Source: a virus. From it: DNA of 22,480 nucleotides. The stretch lies in IMG/VR virus record IMGVR_UViG_3300014838_000435, positions 1 through 22,480 of that record. One strand, 5' to 3'. The notes under the pieces were generated by a model that was not told the origin of the DNA, made no database searches, and worked only from the letters and a program-made list of their open reading frames with translations. Made by a program: the position numbers and the translations under genes. Positions 6,498 through 13,775 of the stretch are shown here, piece after piece; within the stretch, counting starts at the first letter, position 1, and every line of letters begins with the position of its first letter.

Positions 6498-7026
6498 GAT
6501 TAAGTCCAATTTGAAGCTATATGCGATTGTAGGGCTATCAATCCTTTTAGGGCTATTCGGCTTCAAGTGTTGCAGGAAAGTGCAGCAGAAGCAGGATAAA
6601 CAGGCTACAAGCACCATTCTGCAGCCAGGTCAGGCCGAGAAGATTGTAGTTAATCCTGCTAATCATACAATTGAGATTGTGACACCTAAAAAGACGACTA
6701 CAACGTATTTGCCTGATAGACCCACTCAGATCATTGAGAACAAGGATGGCTCTGTTACAATTGTAGACCATAAATTTGGAGTGGAAAATCGTCCATTTTT
6801 TGGTGCAGGTGGAGCTTTTGATGGTACACCACGAGTTTATGTAGGTTCTGATGTATTTTATTTTCATAGGCTAGACTTAGGTGTAGGTATTAATACAAAT
6901 CCAGCTGAATTAAAAGATGTTCGTGTGAACTTGAGCTTGGGCTATAATTTTTATTCAAATACAAGTATTGCTCTAAGTGTTGATAATCATAGGGTTCCAG
7001 GGCTTTTTCTTAAAGTGCGCTTTTAA
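6466..7026 (+). CDS. Membrane-anchored beta-rich protein, possible lysis or virion accessory
   Basis: A GGAG at 6456-6459 places the start at the ATG at 6466 (or 6469) better than the upstream in-frame ATG at 6454, which lacks a ribosome site. This gives about 186 residues and a 32-base overlap with the holin-like gene. A single membrane helix (LYAIVGLSILLGLFGF) is followed by CCRK and a Gln/Lys-rich linker. A soluble beta-rich part then ends in LDLGVGI, VRVNLSLGYNFYSN and GLFLKVRF, alternating strands resembling part of a beta-barrel or sheet. The topology (short cytoplasmic end, long external part) recalls spanins, but the C-terminus is not coiled coil. Codons at 6560-6660 favour CAG and other G/C-ending forms, unlike the neighbours. 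Function is uncertain. Confidence 0.6.
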   Translation: MMTILTSLVSKIKSNLKLYAIVGLSILLGLFGFKCCRKVQQKQDKQATSTILQPGQAEKIVVNPANHTIEIVTPKKTTTTYLPDRPTQIIENKDGSVTIVDHKFGVENRPFFGAGGAFDGTPRVYVGSDVFYFHRLDLGVGINTNPAELKDVRVNLSLGYNFYSNTSIALSVDNHRVPGLFLKVRF

Positions 7027-7223
7027 TGGTTAAATATATTGGAAAACGTTTTGTTGTATTTGGTTCCCATCTGTTAGGTGGTGGATGGGATGATTATATT
7101 ATTGAGCATGATACAATGAAGAAAGCAAAACTTGAGGCTTGGCATTGGCTTCAAGATGGTTATAATAGCTTTGTACTTGACCAAAAGACAAATAAACAAA
7201 TAGAAATAAGACTTAAGAAGTAA
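7026..7223 (+). CDS. Small hypothetical protein (65 aa)
   Basis: The ATG overlaps the previous stop (TAATG). The 65-residue product begins MVKYIGKRFVVFGSHLLGGG and continues through a helix with KKAKLEAWHWLQDGYNSF. A closing strand (FVLDQKTNKQIEIRL) completes an apparent beta-alpha-beta layout. It is basic and has no cysteine pairs or membrane segments. I do not recognise a family. The tight coupling to the membrane protein suggests joint expression, not necessarily joint function. Confidence 0.6.
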   Translation: MVKYIGKRFVVFGSHLLGGGWDDYIIEHDTMKKAKLEAWHWLQDGYNSFVLDQKTNKQIEIRLKK

Positions 7224-7275
7224 CATTGTAGTTCCTAATTCAAATCCAAACATTCCTGTATAATTGAGGTCTTTT

Positions 7276-7812
7276 ATGGTTTACAATTATCTTCCCGAAG
7301 ATGAGCGTTTTAATGATTCCAAATTAAATGGAATCTACCGTGTTAGCTTTGAGGTTAAAGTAACATCAGATCAGGATTTATCCTTGTCAGACGTTACACA
7401 ATCTCTAACTGAGGGATTTGAACGGGGTTTTGGTACAGGATTTGTCGAGAGGGTTGCAGAACTATCCGTTGAGAAAATTACAAAGAAAGCTATTAAAGTG
7501 CTAAAAGTTGGAGATAAGGTTCAACTTAAAGAAAATATTCAGTTGAAGGCTAACATCTATTCTGATGATGGGTATGTGTTTGTTGGTAATAAGAATGAGA
7601 TATCAGAAATTGTTGGTGAGAATGTTGCTTTGGCTATTGAGGCTGGATCTGTTGGTTTTATTAATAAGATTATAGGTAGTAAAATTGAAGTTGCAGATCT
7701 TGATAGAGTGATTGAGAAGTACGCTGAGATTGGTTTAGATTCAGTTAATGTGGACTTGATCACTGTAAATGCTGAGCAACTAGAGAAAATCGATCCCGAA
7801 GAGGTAAAGTAA
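7276..7812 (+). CDS. Hypothetical protein (178 aa)
   Basis: The best start is the ATG at 7276, six bases after a GAGG (7267-7270 region). A TTG four codons upstream overlaps that ribosome site and is unlikely. The N-terminal 65 residues contain IYRVSFEVKVTSDQDLSLSD and an amphipathic helix. A segment VLKVGDKVQLKENI follows, resembling the entry strand of a small beta-barrel (SH3/KOW-like). The C-terminal third is acidic and helical (DLDRVIEKYAEIGLDS) and ends EKIDPEEVK. No family is recognised with confidence. It is followed two bases later by the fibronectin-III gene and shares its AT-rich codon use. The 52-base gap before it holds no clear signal beyond the ribosome site. Confidence 0.6.
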   Translation: MVYNYLPEDERFNDSKLNGIYRVSFEVKVTSDQDLSLSDVTQSLTEGFERGFGTGFVERVAELSVEKITKKAIKVLKVGDKVQLKENIQLKANIYSDDGYVFVGNKNEISEIVGENVALAIEAGSVGFINKIIGSKIEVADLDRVIEKYAEIGLDSVNVDLITVNAEQLEKIDPEEVK

Positions 7813-7814
7813 TC

Positions 7815-9170
7815 ATGCCATTAAATACTCCCACAACACCTAGCATTTCAGGCGTTACTCCTACCCAGGCTTTAATTACAAAGGGTGCAGATAGTAACCC
7901 ATCTTCGACATATTATGCCTTCCAGCTAACCTATAATATCAATTTATCAACTGAGGTGAAATATCTTCAGTTCGACGGAACGTTTAGTGATATCCCTACA
8001 TGGTTGAATACTACTAGCCTTCTTGCAGTAGCCCTTGTCCCAAATACTTTTTTCAGTGTTCGTCTAGCAGCTGCAACAGATGCTATAGGAACTGGTGACA
8101 CAGGATTTGGTCCTCCCGCTACTTTTACAACAGCCGCTGCTCAGCCTCTATATCAACCTTTTAGTGGTATATATTCTACACAAGTAACGGCTAATTGGCT
8201 TCCTAATTATAATAATGATGAAACAGTTTATCAAGTACAGCTTTCAACTGATCCATCCTTTGTATTTGTTTCATTTGATACAGGGTTGACAGTAGTAAAT
8301 AATTCTTATACCTTTACAAATCTTTTACCAAATACGATCTATTATGGACGGGTACAAGCTACCAATGGATTTCTCACATCAGGTTATACAACTTTAGGTT
8401 CTGTAACAACTTTAGCAGGACCAGGAGTTGTGCAGGGAATTCGTTCTACGAATCTCTTGGCCAATCGTGGATTTATTATTCAATGGTCGTCTAATCCAGC
8501 ACCAAATATTTCAGTTTATAGAGTGTATCGAAGTAGTTCTCCTACTGACAACAGTAGTTTTTACATGATTGGAACTACACCAGCAAATGTGACTTCTTGT
8601 ATTGATAATGTTCCCTATACTTTTGGGATTACCTGGTATTATAAAGTTACTGCTCTTGATAATGGTAATAACGAGAGTAGCCTTGATCTTACTTCACCTG
8701 TTCAAGATATGTCGTTTTCTCAATTCGTTGAGCAGCCCTTTCCCACTCAAGTTGAGGTGGGGGATTTGGTTAATGATGAAATTCCAAGTGGATTAATAAA
8801 TGGTATATTCACTACAATTACAACAGTAACAGACGGCACTCATCTGGTAGTAGGAAGTACAGCGGGTTTAATACTTGGAGCAGCTGAGGATTTAACTGCT
8901 GGTATTCCCTTCACTATTGTAACTATAACAGATGGTACACATCTCATTGTTTCTAATACTGCTGGAATGACGGCAGGTGATACAACTGTTCAAGGGAATA
9001 CTTTATATACAACTACTTATCCATTTAAAGGCAGTTCACTCAGTATCTATCTTAATGGTGTGAAATTGATGCAAGGCATTGATTTTATTTTGAATATCCC
9101 CCAGCAATTTACACTTTTGGCTCCTCCTGAAACTGGGGATTACTTGAGAGTATCCTATCTCAAGTACTAG
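7815..9170 (+). CDS. Multi-fibronectin-III virion protein with inserted repeat module
   Basis: The 451-residue product has three fibronectin-III-like domains, at about residues 5-110, 112-200 and 203-305. Each has the late strand pattern (LVPNTFFSVRLAA, LLPNTIYYGRVQA, GITWYYKVTALDN). The first domain is paralogous to that of the 3773 gene. A C-terminal domain follows, starting EVGDLVNDEIPSGLING and ending SLSIYLNGVKLMQGIDF and PPETGDYLRVSYLKY. That end domain is interrupted at residues 332-397 by two VTDGTHLVVGST-type repeats. The same end domain, uninterrupted, closes the fibre at 9767. Fibronectin-III domains on phage virions are thought to aid weak surface binding. A GAGG at 7801 supports the start, and the gene follows its neighbour by two bases. 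Location in collar or fibre is inferred. Confidence 0.75.
   Translation: MPLNTPTTPSISGVTPTQALITKGADSNPSSTYYAFQLTYNINLSTEVKYLQFDGTFSDIPTWLNTTSLLAVALVPNTFFSVRLAAATDAIGTGDTGFGPPATFTTAAAQPLYQPFSGIYSTQVTANWLPNYNNDETVYQVQLSTDPSFVFVSFDTGLTVVNNSYTFTNLLPNTIYYGRVQATNGFLTSGYTTLGSVTTLAGPGVVQGIRSTNLLANRGFIIQWSSNPAPNISVYRVYRSSSPTDNSSFYMIGTTPANVTSCIDNVPYTFGITWYYKVTALDNGNNESSLDLTSPVQDMSFSQFVEQPFPTQVEVGDLVNDEIPSGLINGIFTTITTVTDGTHLVVGSTAGLILGAAEDLTAGIPFTIVTITDGTHLIVSNTAGMTAGDTTVQGNTLYTTTYPFKGSSLSIYLNGVKLMQGIDFILNIPQQFTLLAPPETGDYLRVSYLKY
8808..9005 (+). repeat. Inserted THL-repeat module, copy in the fibronectin-III protein
   Basis: Two protein-level repeats of about 33 residues are visible. Their cores are VTDGTHLVVGSTAGL and ITDGTHLIVSNTAGM, with the first tail ending AAEDLTAGIPF and the second GDTTVQGNT. 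They interrupt the C-terminal domain between GLINGI and YTTTYPFKGSSLSIYLNG. The same type of repeat occurs at 10895-11290 and 17379-17567. DNA identity between copies is modest. Confidence 0.7.
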
Positions 9171-9178
9171 GGAATACC

Positions 9179-9742
9179 ATGAAAGATTCTAAACCACCTA
9201 TAGAGACTCCTTCTCATAGAGCTAAGCGCACTCTTTCTAGGAGAGTTAAGAAACCTGTAGTTTCCAATAAATTGTCTGCTCCAAAGTTGTCAATGCCCTT
9301 AACTCTTGATCCTCCAGATCCTCCTCAGATACCTTTTAAGTATATTAATGCCCCAGAACAGATACGTGGAAATGTGGGATCTGGTGGAGTTGCCTCTTTA
9401 CAGATTGATTCTAATCCCTCTATTACAGGAGAAATTCAGTTTGTATCTGGAACAAATATTACATTAGATCAAACTGGACAAGTTATAACAATCAATTCAA
9501 CTGGTGGTTCTGGGTCATATTTCAAAGATATATTTACTGTTACAGTTCCCTCCAATAAAGAGTTTGATTTGTCATATGCACCAATTGCTAATTCAGAAAT
9601 TGTATCTTGGAATGGGATAGTCTTAGCTCCTGGAGTAAGTAATGATTATATTGTAGTTACTAGCCCCACAAATCAAGTACAGCTATCAGGTAGTATTGTA
9701 TTAACTGTTGGTGACATCATAACCGTTTCATATGCAAGATAA
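9179..9742 (+). CDS. Small virion protein with shared fibre C-terminal domain
   Basis: The 187-residue product has a basic, proline-rich N-terminus (KRTLSRRVKKP, DPPDPPQIPF) that is probably extended. It then reads FKYINAPEQI, nearly the same as FKHINAEEQI at the start of the LamG gene at 13776. Residues 70-110 (GEIQFVSGTNITLDQTG) form a beta-strand pair common in fibre shafts. The C-terminus from about 118 (FTVTVPSNKEFDLSYAP, SWNGIVLAPGVSNDYIV, VGDIITVSYAR) is a divergent copy of the YLNG-type end domain seen in the flanking genes. The basic leader could thread into a neighbour in the virion. Codons and spacing match the rest of the fibre cluster. A virion role is likely but no specific partner can be named. 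Confidence 0.65.
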   Translation: MKDSKPPIETPSHRAKRTLSRRVKKPVVSNKLSAPKLSMPLTLDPPDPPQIPFKYINAPEQIRGNVGSGGVASLQIDSNPSITGEIQFVSGTNITLDQTGQVITINSTGGSGSYFKDIFTVTVPSNKEFDLSYAPIANSEIVSWNGIVLAPGVSNDYIVVTSPTNQVQLSGSIVLTVGDIITVSYAR

Positions 9743-9766
9743 AGATTTAAAAATCGGAGAATTTTT

Positions 9767-12022
9767 ATGAGCGAGACACAAATAAATTTATCAACACAGG
9801 CACAGGACTTAACACTAATAGATTCAAAAATTGCATATCATACAATTACCTTAGATAAGCTTGCCACTATTGGTGATGGTGAGATTATTGTAGGTGCTGT
9901 TACTACGGGGTATCCTACTGCTGTTACTGCTTCTGGGGATATTACAGTCAGTAATACAGGTGTTATGACTGTTTCTAGTGCTGCTATTACGGGTTCAAAA
10001 ATTGCATCTGCAACAATTACTAGTTCTAATATTGCTTCTGCGACTATCACAGGTTCTAATATTGCTTCTTCCACAATTACAAATACAAATTTATCTTCTG
10101 GTGATTTTTCTGCAATTACGGGAATAGGTATACAAGATCAAGCATTAAATATGAACAGTCATAAAATTAATAATGTGACTGATCCCTCCTCAGCTCAAGA
10201 TGCGGCAACAAAACATTATGTAGATACTACCACTACTACCTCCACTCTTGCCTCGGGTGATATTTTTGTAGGTAATGGCTCAAATGTAGCTACAGCAGTT
10301 GCCATGACTGGGGATGTCCATATTGATAATACGGGTGATACAACGATTCAAGCTAACGCAATTACAGATTCTAAAGTTTCTGCTACAGCTGCTATTAATA
10401 TAACAAAGTTGAATACGGGTACAAATGCTCAGATTATTATTTCTAATGGTACTACAAATAGTTGGGAAACTATAAGTGGTGATGTTACTCTCTCTAATGC
10501 TGGGGTAACTGCCATTGGCTCAGGTGTTATTACAAATTCTGAAATTAATGCCTCCGCAAATATTGCTCTTTCAAAATTAGCTGATGGCTCAGCTATTTTA
10601 CTCTCTGATACGAGTGCTACGATTCAAAACGGAGTTCGCTATACCTATTCAACAGCACAGACATTTGTAAATCCTGGAGATCTTATTGATAAAGCATATG
10701 TGGATGCAACTGCTTCAGGTTTAAACGTTAAAGCGGCAGTTCGCTTAGCTACAACAACTGGTTTAACTGCTACCTATAATAATGGAGTTTCTGGTGTAGG
10801 GGCTACTTTAACAGCTACTTCTAACGGACTTTTGTTTGTTGATGGTTTTCCTGTTGCTACAAGTGATCGAATTTTAGTAAAAAATCAAGTGGATATTCCC
10901 CTTACAATTACCTCTGTGACTACGGGTGTTCTAAATGTTTCTAGTAACACAGGAGTACTTGCAGGAGATCCAATCGGACAAGCACTAAAATTAAATATTA
11001 CTTCTGTAAGTGGGGATGGGGTAACATTGAATTTAACAAGTTCTACTGGAGTAACAGTAGGAGATACAATTACTCAAGGGGCTACTTCTTCCGTTGTTGT
11101 TACTATTCCTGGTGGAACTTCAATTACGGTTGTAAGTAATGTTGGTTTTACTGCAGCCGCTGCAACTGATACAACACAGTTCAATTACTATAATACGTAT
11201 GTTACTTCTACTTCTGGAAGTACTATTATTAATGTTACAAGTAGCACAGGTTTCTATGCAGGATCTGCCACAGATATTAAAGCCGCTACCAATGGTATTT
11301 ATGTTGTCACTCAGACTGGAAGTGCCTCTCTCCCATATATTTTAACTCGTTCAACAGACTTTAATGGAAGTATTGGTTCAGTAATTGTGGCTGGAGACTT
11401 CGTATTCGTTTCAATTGGTACTGTAAATGGATCTACAGGTTGGGTAGCAAATACACAACCCCCCTACACTGACGTTGTATGGGGAGTTACTGAAATTGAT
11501 TGGCTTCAATTTAGTGCAGCTGGAGTTGTTACAGCAGGTGCTGGATTAACCCAAGTGGGATCAGTAATCAATGTTGTGTCTGCAAATGGTGGTATTGTAG
11601 TTAATGCTCATAATATTGCCTTGACATTAGCTGATAGTACATTATCTATTAGTAGCAGCGGCTTGTCACTTGCAGCTCTTCCTAGTGGTGATATTCTAGT
11701 TGGTAATGGTAGTAATGTGGCTACAGCAGTTACCATGAGTGGTGCTGTCACTATTGATAATACAGGTCTTACTACCATATCTTCTAGTTACCCAACATAT
11801 TCCAGTTTTGTTACTCGTGAGGTTCCAACAGGATCAATTAATAATAGCAATGTGACTTATACACTTGCAAATACTCCAAAACTTGGGTCAGAATGTGTAT
11901 ATTTGAATGGTTTGCTCCAGAATGTTGGCGCAGGGAATGACTACACTATTTCAGGAGCTGTAATTACGTTCAATCAAGCTCCAGAGACAGGCAGTGACCT
12001 TTTAGTAAATTATCAGAAATAG
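9767..12022 (+). CDS. Tail fibre or collar fibre protein, repeat-rich
   Basis: This 751-residue fibre protein is full of known phage-fibre signatures. These include decapeptide beta-helix-like repeats (SNIASATITG, residues 76-105), LNMNSHKINNVTDPSSAQDA followed by ATKHYVD, two copies of a 32-residue SGDI(F/L)VGNGSNVATAV unit, and a hairpin domain with DRILVKNQ and NGIYVVTQ. That domain normally joins those two motifs by a few residues. Here about 130 residues of repeat module separate them. The C-terminus (EVPTGSINNSNVTYTLANTP, VYLNGLLQ, APETGSDLLVNYQK) is the uninterrupted form of the end domain in the 7815 gene. A GGAG at 9756-9759 supports the start. The role is host or surface contact; receptor specificity cannot be read. 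Confidence 0.8.
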   Translation: MSETQINLSTQAQDLTLIDSKIAYHTITLDKLATIGDGEIIVGAVTTGYPTAVTASGDITVSNTGVMTVSSAAITGSKIASATITSSNIASATITGSNIASSTITNTNLSSGDFSAITGIGIQDQALNMNSHKINNVTDPSSAQDAATKHYVDTTTTTSTLASGDIFVGNGSNVATAVAMTGDVHIDNTGDTTIQANAITDSKVSATAAINITKLNTGTNAQIIISNGTTNSWETISGDVTLSNAGVTAIGSGVITNSEINASANIALSKLADGSAILLSDTSATIQNGVRYTYSTAQTFVNPGDLIDKAYVDATASGLNVKAAVRLATTTGLTATYNNGVSGVGATLTATSNGLLFVDGFPVATSDRILVKNQVDIPLTITSVTTGVLNVSSNTGVLAGDPIGQALKLNITSVSGDGVTLNLTSSTGVTVGDTITQGATSSVVVTIPGGTSITVVSNVGFTAAAATDTTQFNYYNTYVTSTSGSTIINVTSSTGFYAGSATDIKAATNGIYVVTQTGSASLPYILTRSTDFNGSIGSVIVAGDFVFVSIGTVNGSTGWVANTQPPYTDVVWGVTEIDWLQFSAAGVVTAGAGLTQVGSVINVVSANGGIVVNAHNIALTLADSTLSISSSGLSLAALPSGDILVGNGSNVATAVTMSGAVTIDNTGLTTISSSYPTYSSFVTREVPTGSINNSNVTYTLANTPKLGSECVYLNGLLQNVGAGNDYTISGAVITFNQAPETGSDLLVNYQK
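9992..10081 (+). repeat. Tandem 30-bp (10-residue) repeat in the fibre
   Basis: Three in-frame 30-base units encode GSKIASATIT, SSNIASATIT and GSNIASSTIT, and a partial fourth follows (NTNLSSG). The second and third share an exact 17-base block (GTTCTAATATTGCTTCT). The regular hydrophobic spacing suggests a short beta-solenoid shaft. Confidence 0.75.
10253..10348 (+). repeat. 32-residue intragenic repeat, copy 1 (copy 2 at 11684-11779)
   Basis: Bases 10253-10348 and 11684-11779 are both 96 bases, in the same frame. They encode closely similar 32-residue units beginning SGDIFVGNGSNVATAV and SGDILVGNGSNVATAV and ending IDNTGDTTI and IDNTGLTTI. They frame the central part of the fibre and may have arisen by duplication. 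Confidence 0.75.
10895..11290 (+). repeat. Inserted THL-type repeat module, doubled copy in the fibre
   Basis: Four repeats of about 32 residues, with cores VTTGVLNVSSNTGV, VTLNLTSSTGV, SITVVSNVGF and STIINVTSSTGF, occupy residues 377 to about 508. They lie between DRILVKNQVD and NGIYVVTQ. Tails alternate between a GDTITQG form and an A-ATD form, as in the other copies of the module. Length is about twice that of the copies at 8808 and 17379. Confidence 0.65.
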
Positions 12023-12025
12023 TGG

Positions 12026-12054
12026 TTGCAGATTTAGAAAAGATGTGCTATAAT
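12026..12054 (+). promoter_or_regulatory. Extended -10 sigma-70 promoter for the coiled-coil gene
   Basis: TTGCAG (12026-12031), a 17-base spacer and a perfect TATAAT (12049-12054) preceded by TGC form a strong promoter four bases after the fibre stop. It closely resembles the promoter at 4675 (TTGCA, then ATTTA, then TGC before the -10). Start of transcription is expected near 12061. The AGGAG near 12086 and the ATG at 12096 follow. Confidence 0.8.
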
Positions 12055-12095
12055 TAAAAGAGAAGTTTATACTACGAGTTAATAGGAGAGCTAAG

Positions 12096-12353
12096 ATGAG
12101 TGATGAAATTAAGGCTGTAGAAGCAGAAGTTGTTGCAGACGTTAAGAAGGTAGAGGAAGTAGTCGTTAGTGAAGCTGAAAAGATTAAGGCTTCTGCTCTT
12201 GCTCAAAAGTCTGATTTTATGAAGCAGCTAGAGAATGTGAAAAAAGATATGGCCTCTCTTCAGAAGCAATTTGAAGACAAAAAGGTCCTTGGTATCCGCT
12301 TGGAAGGAGCCCTGGAAAGTTTAGAAATTCTTTTAAAGTCCATAGTAAAGTAA
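12096..12353 (+). CDS. Small coiled-coil protein in its own transcription unit
   Basis: The 85-residue product is almost entirely helical and charged. An N-terminal half rich in Val, Glu and Lys (EVVADVKKVEEVVVSEAEK) is followed by FMKQLENVKKDMASLQKQF and a Leu-rich end (LEGALESLEILLKSIV). Heptad-like spacing suggests a coiled coil or helical bundle. There is no membrane segment or known motif. It has a strong sigma-70 promoter at 12026, an AGGAG ribosome site and a terminator at 12381, so it is an independent unit inside the fibre cluster, the layout of a moron gene. It could be a fibre-assembly chaperone, a host-modifying factor or something else. The sequence does not decide. Confidence 0.7.
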   Translation: MSDEIKAVEAEVVADVKKVEEVVVSEAEKIKASALAQKSDFMKQLENVKKDMASLQKQFEDKKVLGIRLEGALESLEILLKSIVK

Positions 12354-12380
12354 ATTCACAAATTCAGTAAATAGATTATA

Positions 12381-12420
12381 AATAATAGGGCCTCTTTATT
12401 GGAGGTTCTGTTATTATTTT
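12381..12420 (+). terminator. Rho-independent terminator after the coiled-coil gene
   Basis: Bases 12381-12394 pair with 12402-12415 over 14 positions, counting three G-U pairs, around a 7-base loop. The inner CCTC/GAGG is the strongest part. The descending arm runs into TTATTATTTT (12411-12420). It ends 12 bases before the next fibre start, so late transcripts must read through it, or the next gene needs another promoter. Confidence 0.7.
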
Positions 12421-12432
12421 AAAAGGGCATAA

Positions 12433-13737
12433 ATGTCAACTCCTACCGAGATTCAAGTAGATCAAATACGTCCAGGATCTGCCTATCAATTAATAGGTGC
12501 CAATTCTGTTGCCACTAAGAATGTATACCTATCATTGGCAGGGACAACTAACCAAATTAGTGTTGGTACCACAGGTACTACTTTAACTCTGAGTACTCCG
12601 TTGACAAGTTCTTTGTCCTATACATTTCCCTCATCCAGAGGAACTAGCGGATATTTCTTGCAAACAGATGGAAGTACTGCTAATTTAGTTTGGGCTGCAG
12701 GGGGTGGTGTAACTGGTGTTAAGACAGGTGCTGGAGCTACTGAAACAGGAGTAATTACCTTAACCGCTGGAACTAATGTTACTATTACAGATAGTCCTGC
12801 AGGGACATTTACAATTAATTCAACAGGTAGTAGCTATACAGCAGGAACTGGTCTTACCTTAACAGGTACTGTATTTAGTCTCACTAATCCAGTTACAGTA
12901 GCATTAGGTGGTACAGGTGATACTTCTTTAACAGCTTATGCAGTTTTAACTGGTGGTACTACTTCAACAGGTGCAGTTCAATCAGTATCAGGAGTAGGAA
13001 CTGCTGGTCAGGCATTGACATCTAATGGTGCTGGGGCTCTTCCGACATGGCAAAATGTATCTGGATCAGGAACAGTTAATAGTGGTACAGCAGGTCAACT
13101 TGCTTATTATGCTACTTCTACGAATGCTGTTAGTGGTAGTTCTATAACAGTTAGTGGTTCTACAATAACAGGTTCATTAACAGGTCATTCTAGTTTAGAT
13201 TTAGCTTTAACTGGCGGCACTATGTCAGGTGCTATCGCCATGGGTTCCAATAAGATTACTAATTTAGCTAATGGTACAGCGGCAACTGATGCAGTAGCCT
13301 ATGGGCAACTTCAAATTTTACAGTCCTTGGTATCTTCTACTACTACGGGGGATACTAGTACAACATCCACCACTTTTGTAACTACGGCTTTTTCCGTATC
13401 AATTACTCCAACATCTGCAAGTTCACGCATTCTTCTTAGAGTATATGGGAATTTGGGCTGTACAGCTTCAAATGTTGTTGGGGCTTACAGTATTGCGACT
13501 ATTTACCGAGGGTCTAGTACAAATCTAGGAGACGCTACGTTTGGTTTGGCTTTTAATACATGCGAGGTTAGTGGCGTTGCTAACTACCAGGCTGTCGCAT
13601 TTGGGTACATAGATTCACCAGCAACAACAAGTGCAGTAACATATACGGTTTATTTGAGATCTAGTTCTGTTGGCAATACAGCAAGATGGGATGCTAGTGC
13701 AGTTCCTCAATTATTTACTGCTGAGGAGATAAGATAA
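12433..13737 (+). CDS. Tail fibre protein
   Basis: The 434-residue product is a typical phage fibre. It begins MSTPTEIQVDQIRPGSAYQL, then has a FPSSRGTSGYFLQTDGST segment and GTNVTIT/GTFTINSTG strands. The widespread shaft motif ALGGTGDTSLTAYAVLTGG and GQALTSNGAGALPTWQNV follow. A GSNKITNLANGTAATDA unit matches fibre sequences elsewhere. From about residue 300 the C-terminal domain (TSTTFVTTAFSVSITPTSAS, SRILLRVYGNLG) looks like a terminal beta-sandwich head. An AAGGG at 12423 precedes the ATG. Together with the 9767 and 13776 genes it makes the receptor-facing part of the virion. The stop overlaps an 11-codon frame that leads into the next gene. Confidence 0.8.
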   Translation: MSTPTEIQVDQIRPGSAYQLIGANSVATKNVYLSLAGTTNQISVGTTGTTLTLSTPLTSSLSYTFPSSRGTSGYFLQTDGSTANLVWAAGGGVTGVKTGAGATETGVITLTAGTNVTITDSPAGTFTINSTGSSYTAGTGLTLTGTVFSLTNPVTVALGGTGDTSLTAYAVLTGGTTSTGAVQSVSGVGTAGQALTSNGAGALPTWQNVSGSGTVNSGTAGQLAYYATSTNAVSGSSITVSGSTITGSLTGHSSLDLALTGGTMSGAIAMGSNKITNLANGTAATDAVAYGQLQILQSLVSSTTTGDTSTTSTTFVTTAFSVSITPTSASSRILLRVYGNLGCTASNVVGAYSIATIYRGSSTNLGDATFGLAFNTCEVSGVANYQAVAFGYIDSPATTSAVTYTVYLRSSSVGNTARWDASAVPQLFTAEEIR

Positions 13738-13772
13738 TGACTTCTGCTCAAATAGTTTTACAAGGAAAATAA
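13737..13772 (+). other. Possible 11-codon leader frame between fibre genes
   Basis: A TAATG overlap begins an 11-codon frame (MTSAQIVLQGK) ending three bases before the next ATG. The frame contains the AAGGA (13762-13766) that serves the gene at 13776. It may be translated only to carry ribosomes onward, or it may be the remnant of a longer gene. Nothing shows that the peptide itself has a function. Confidence 0.3.
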
Positions 13773-13775
13773 TTT

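Noticed and set aside
7264-7275. TTG at 7264 as the start of the 178-aa gene
   Set aside because: It overlaps the GAGG ribosome site, and the ATG at 7276 is correctly spaced.
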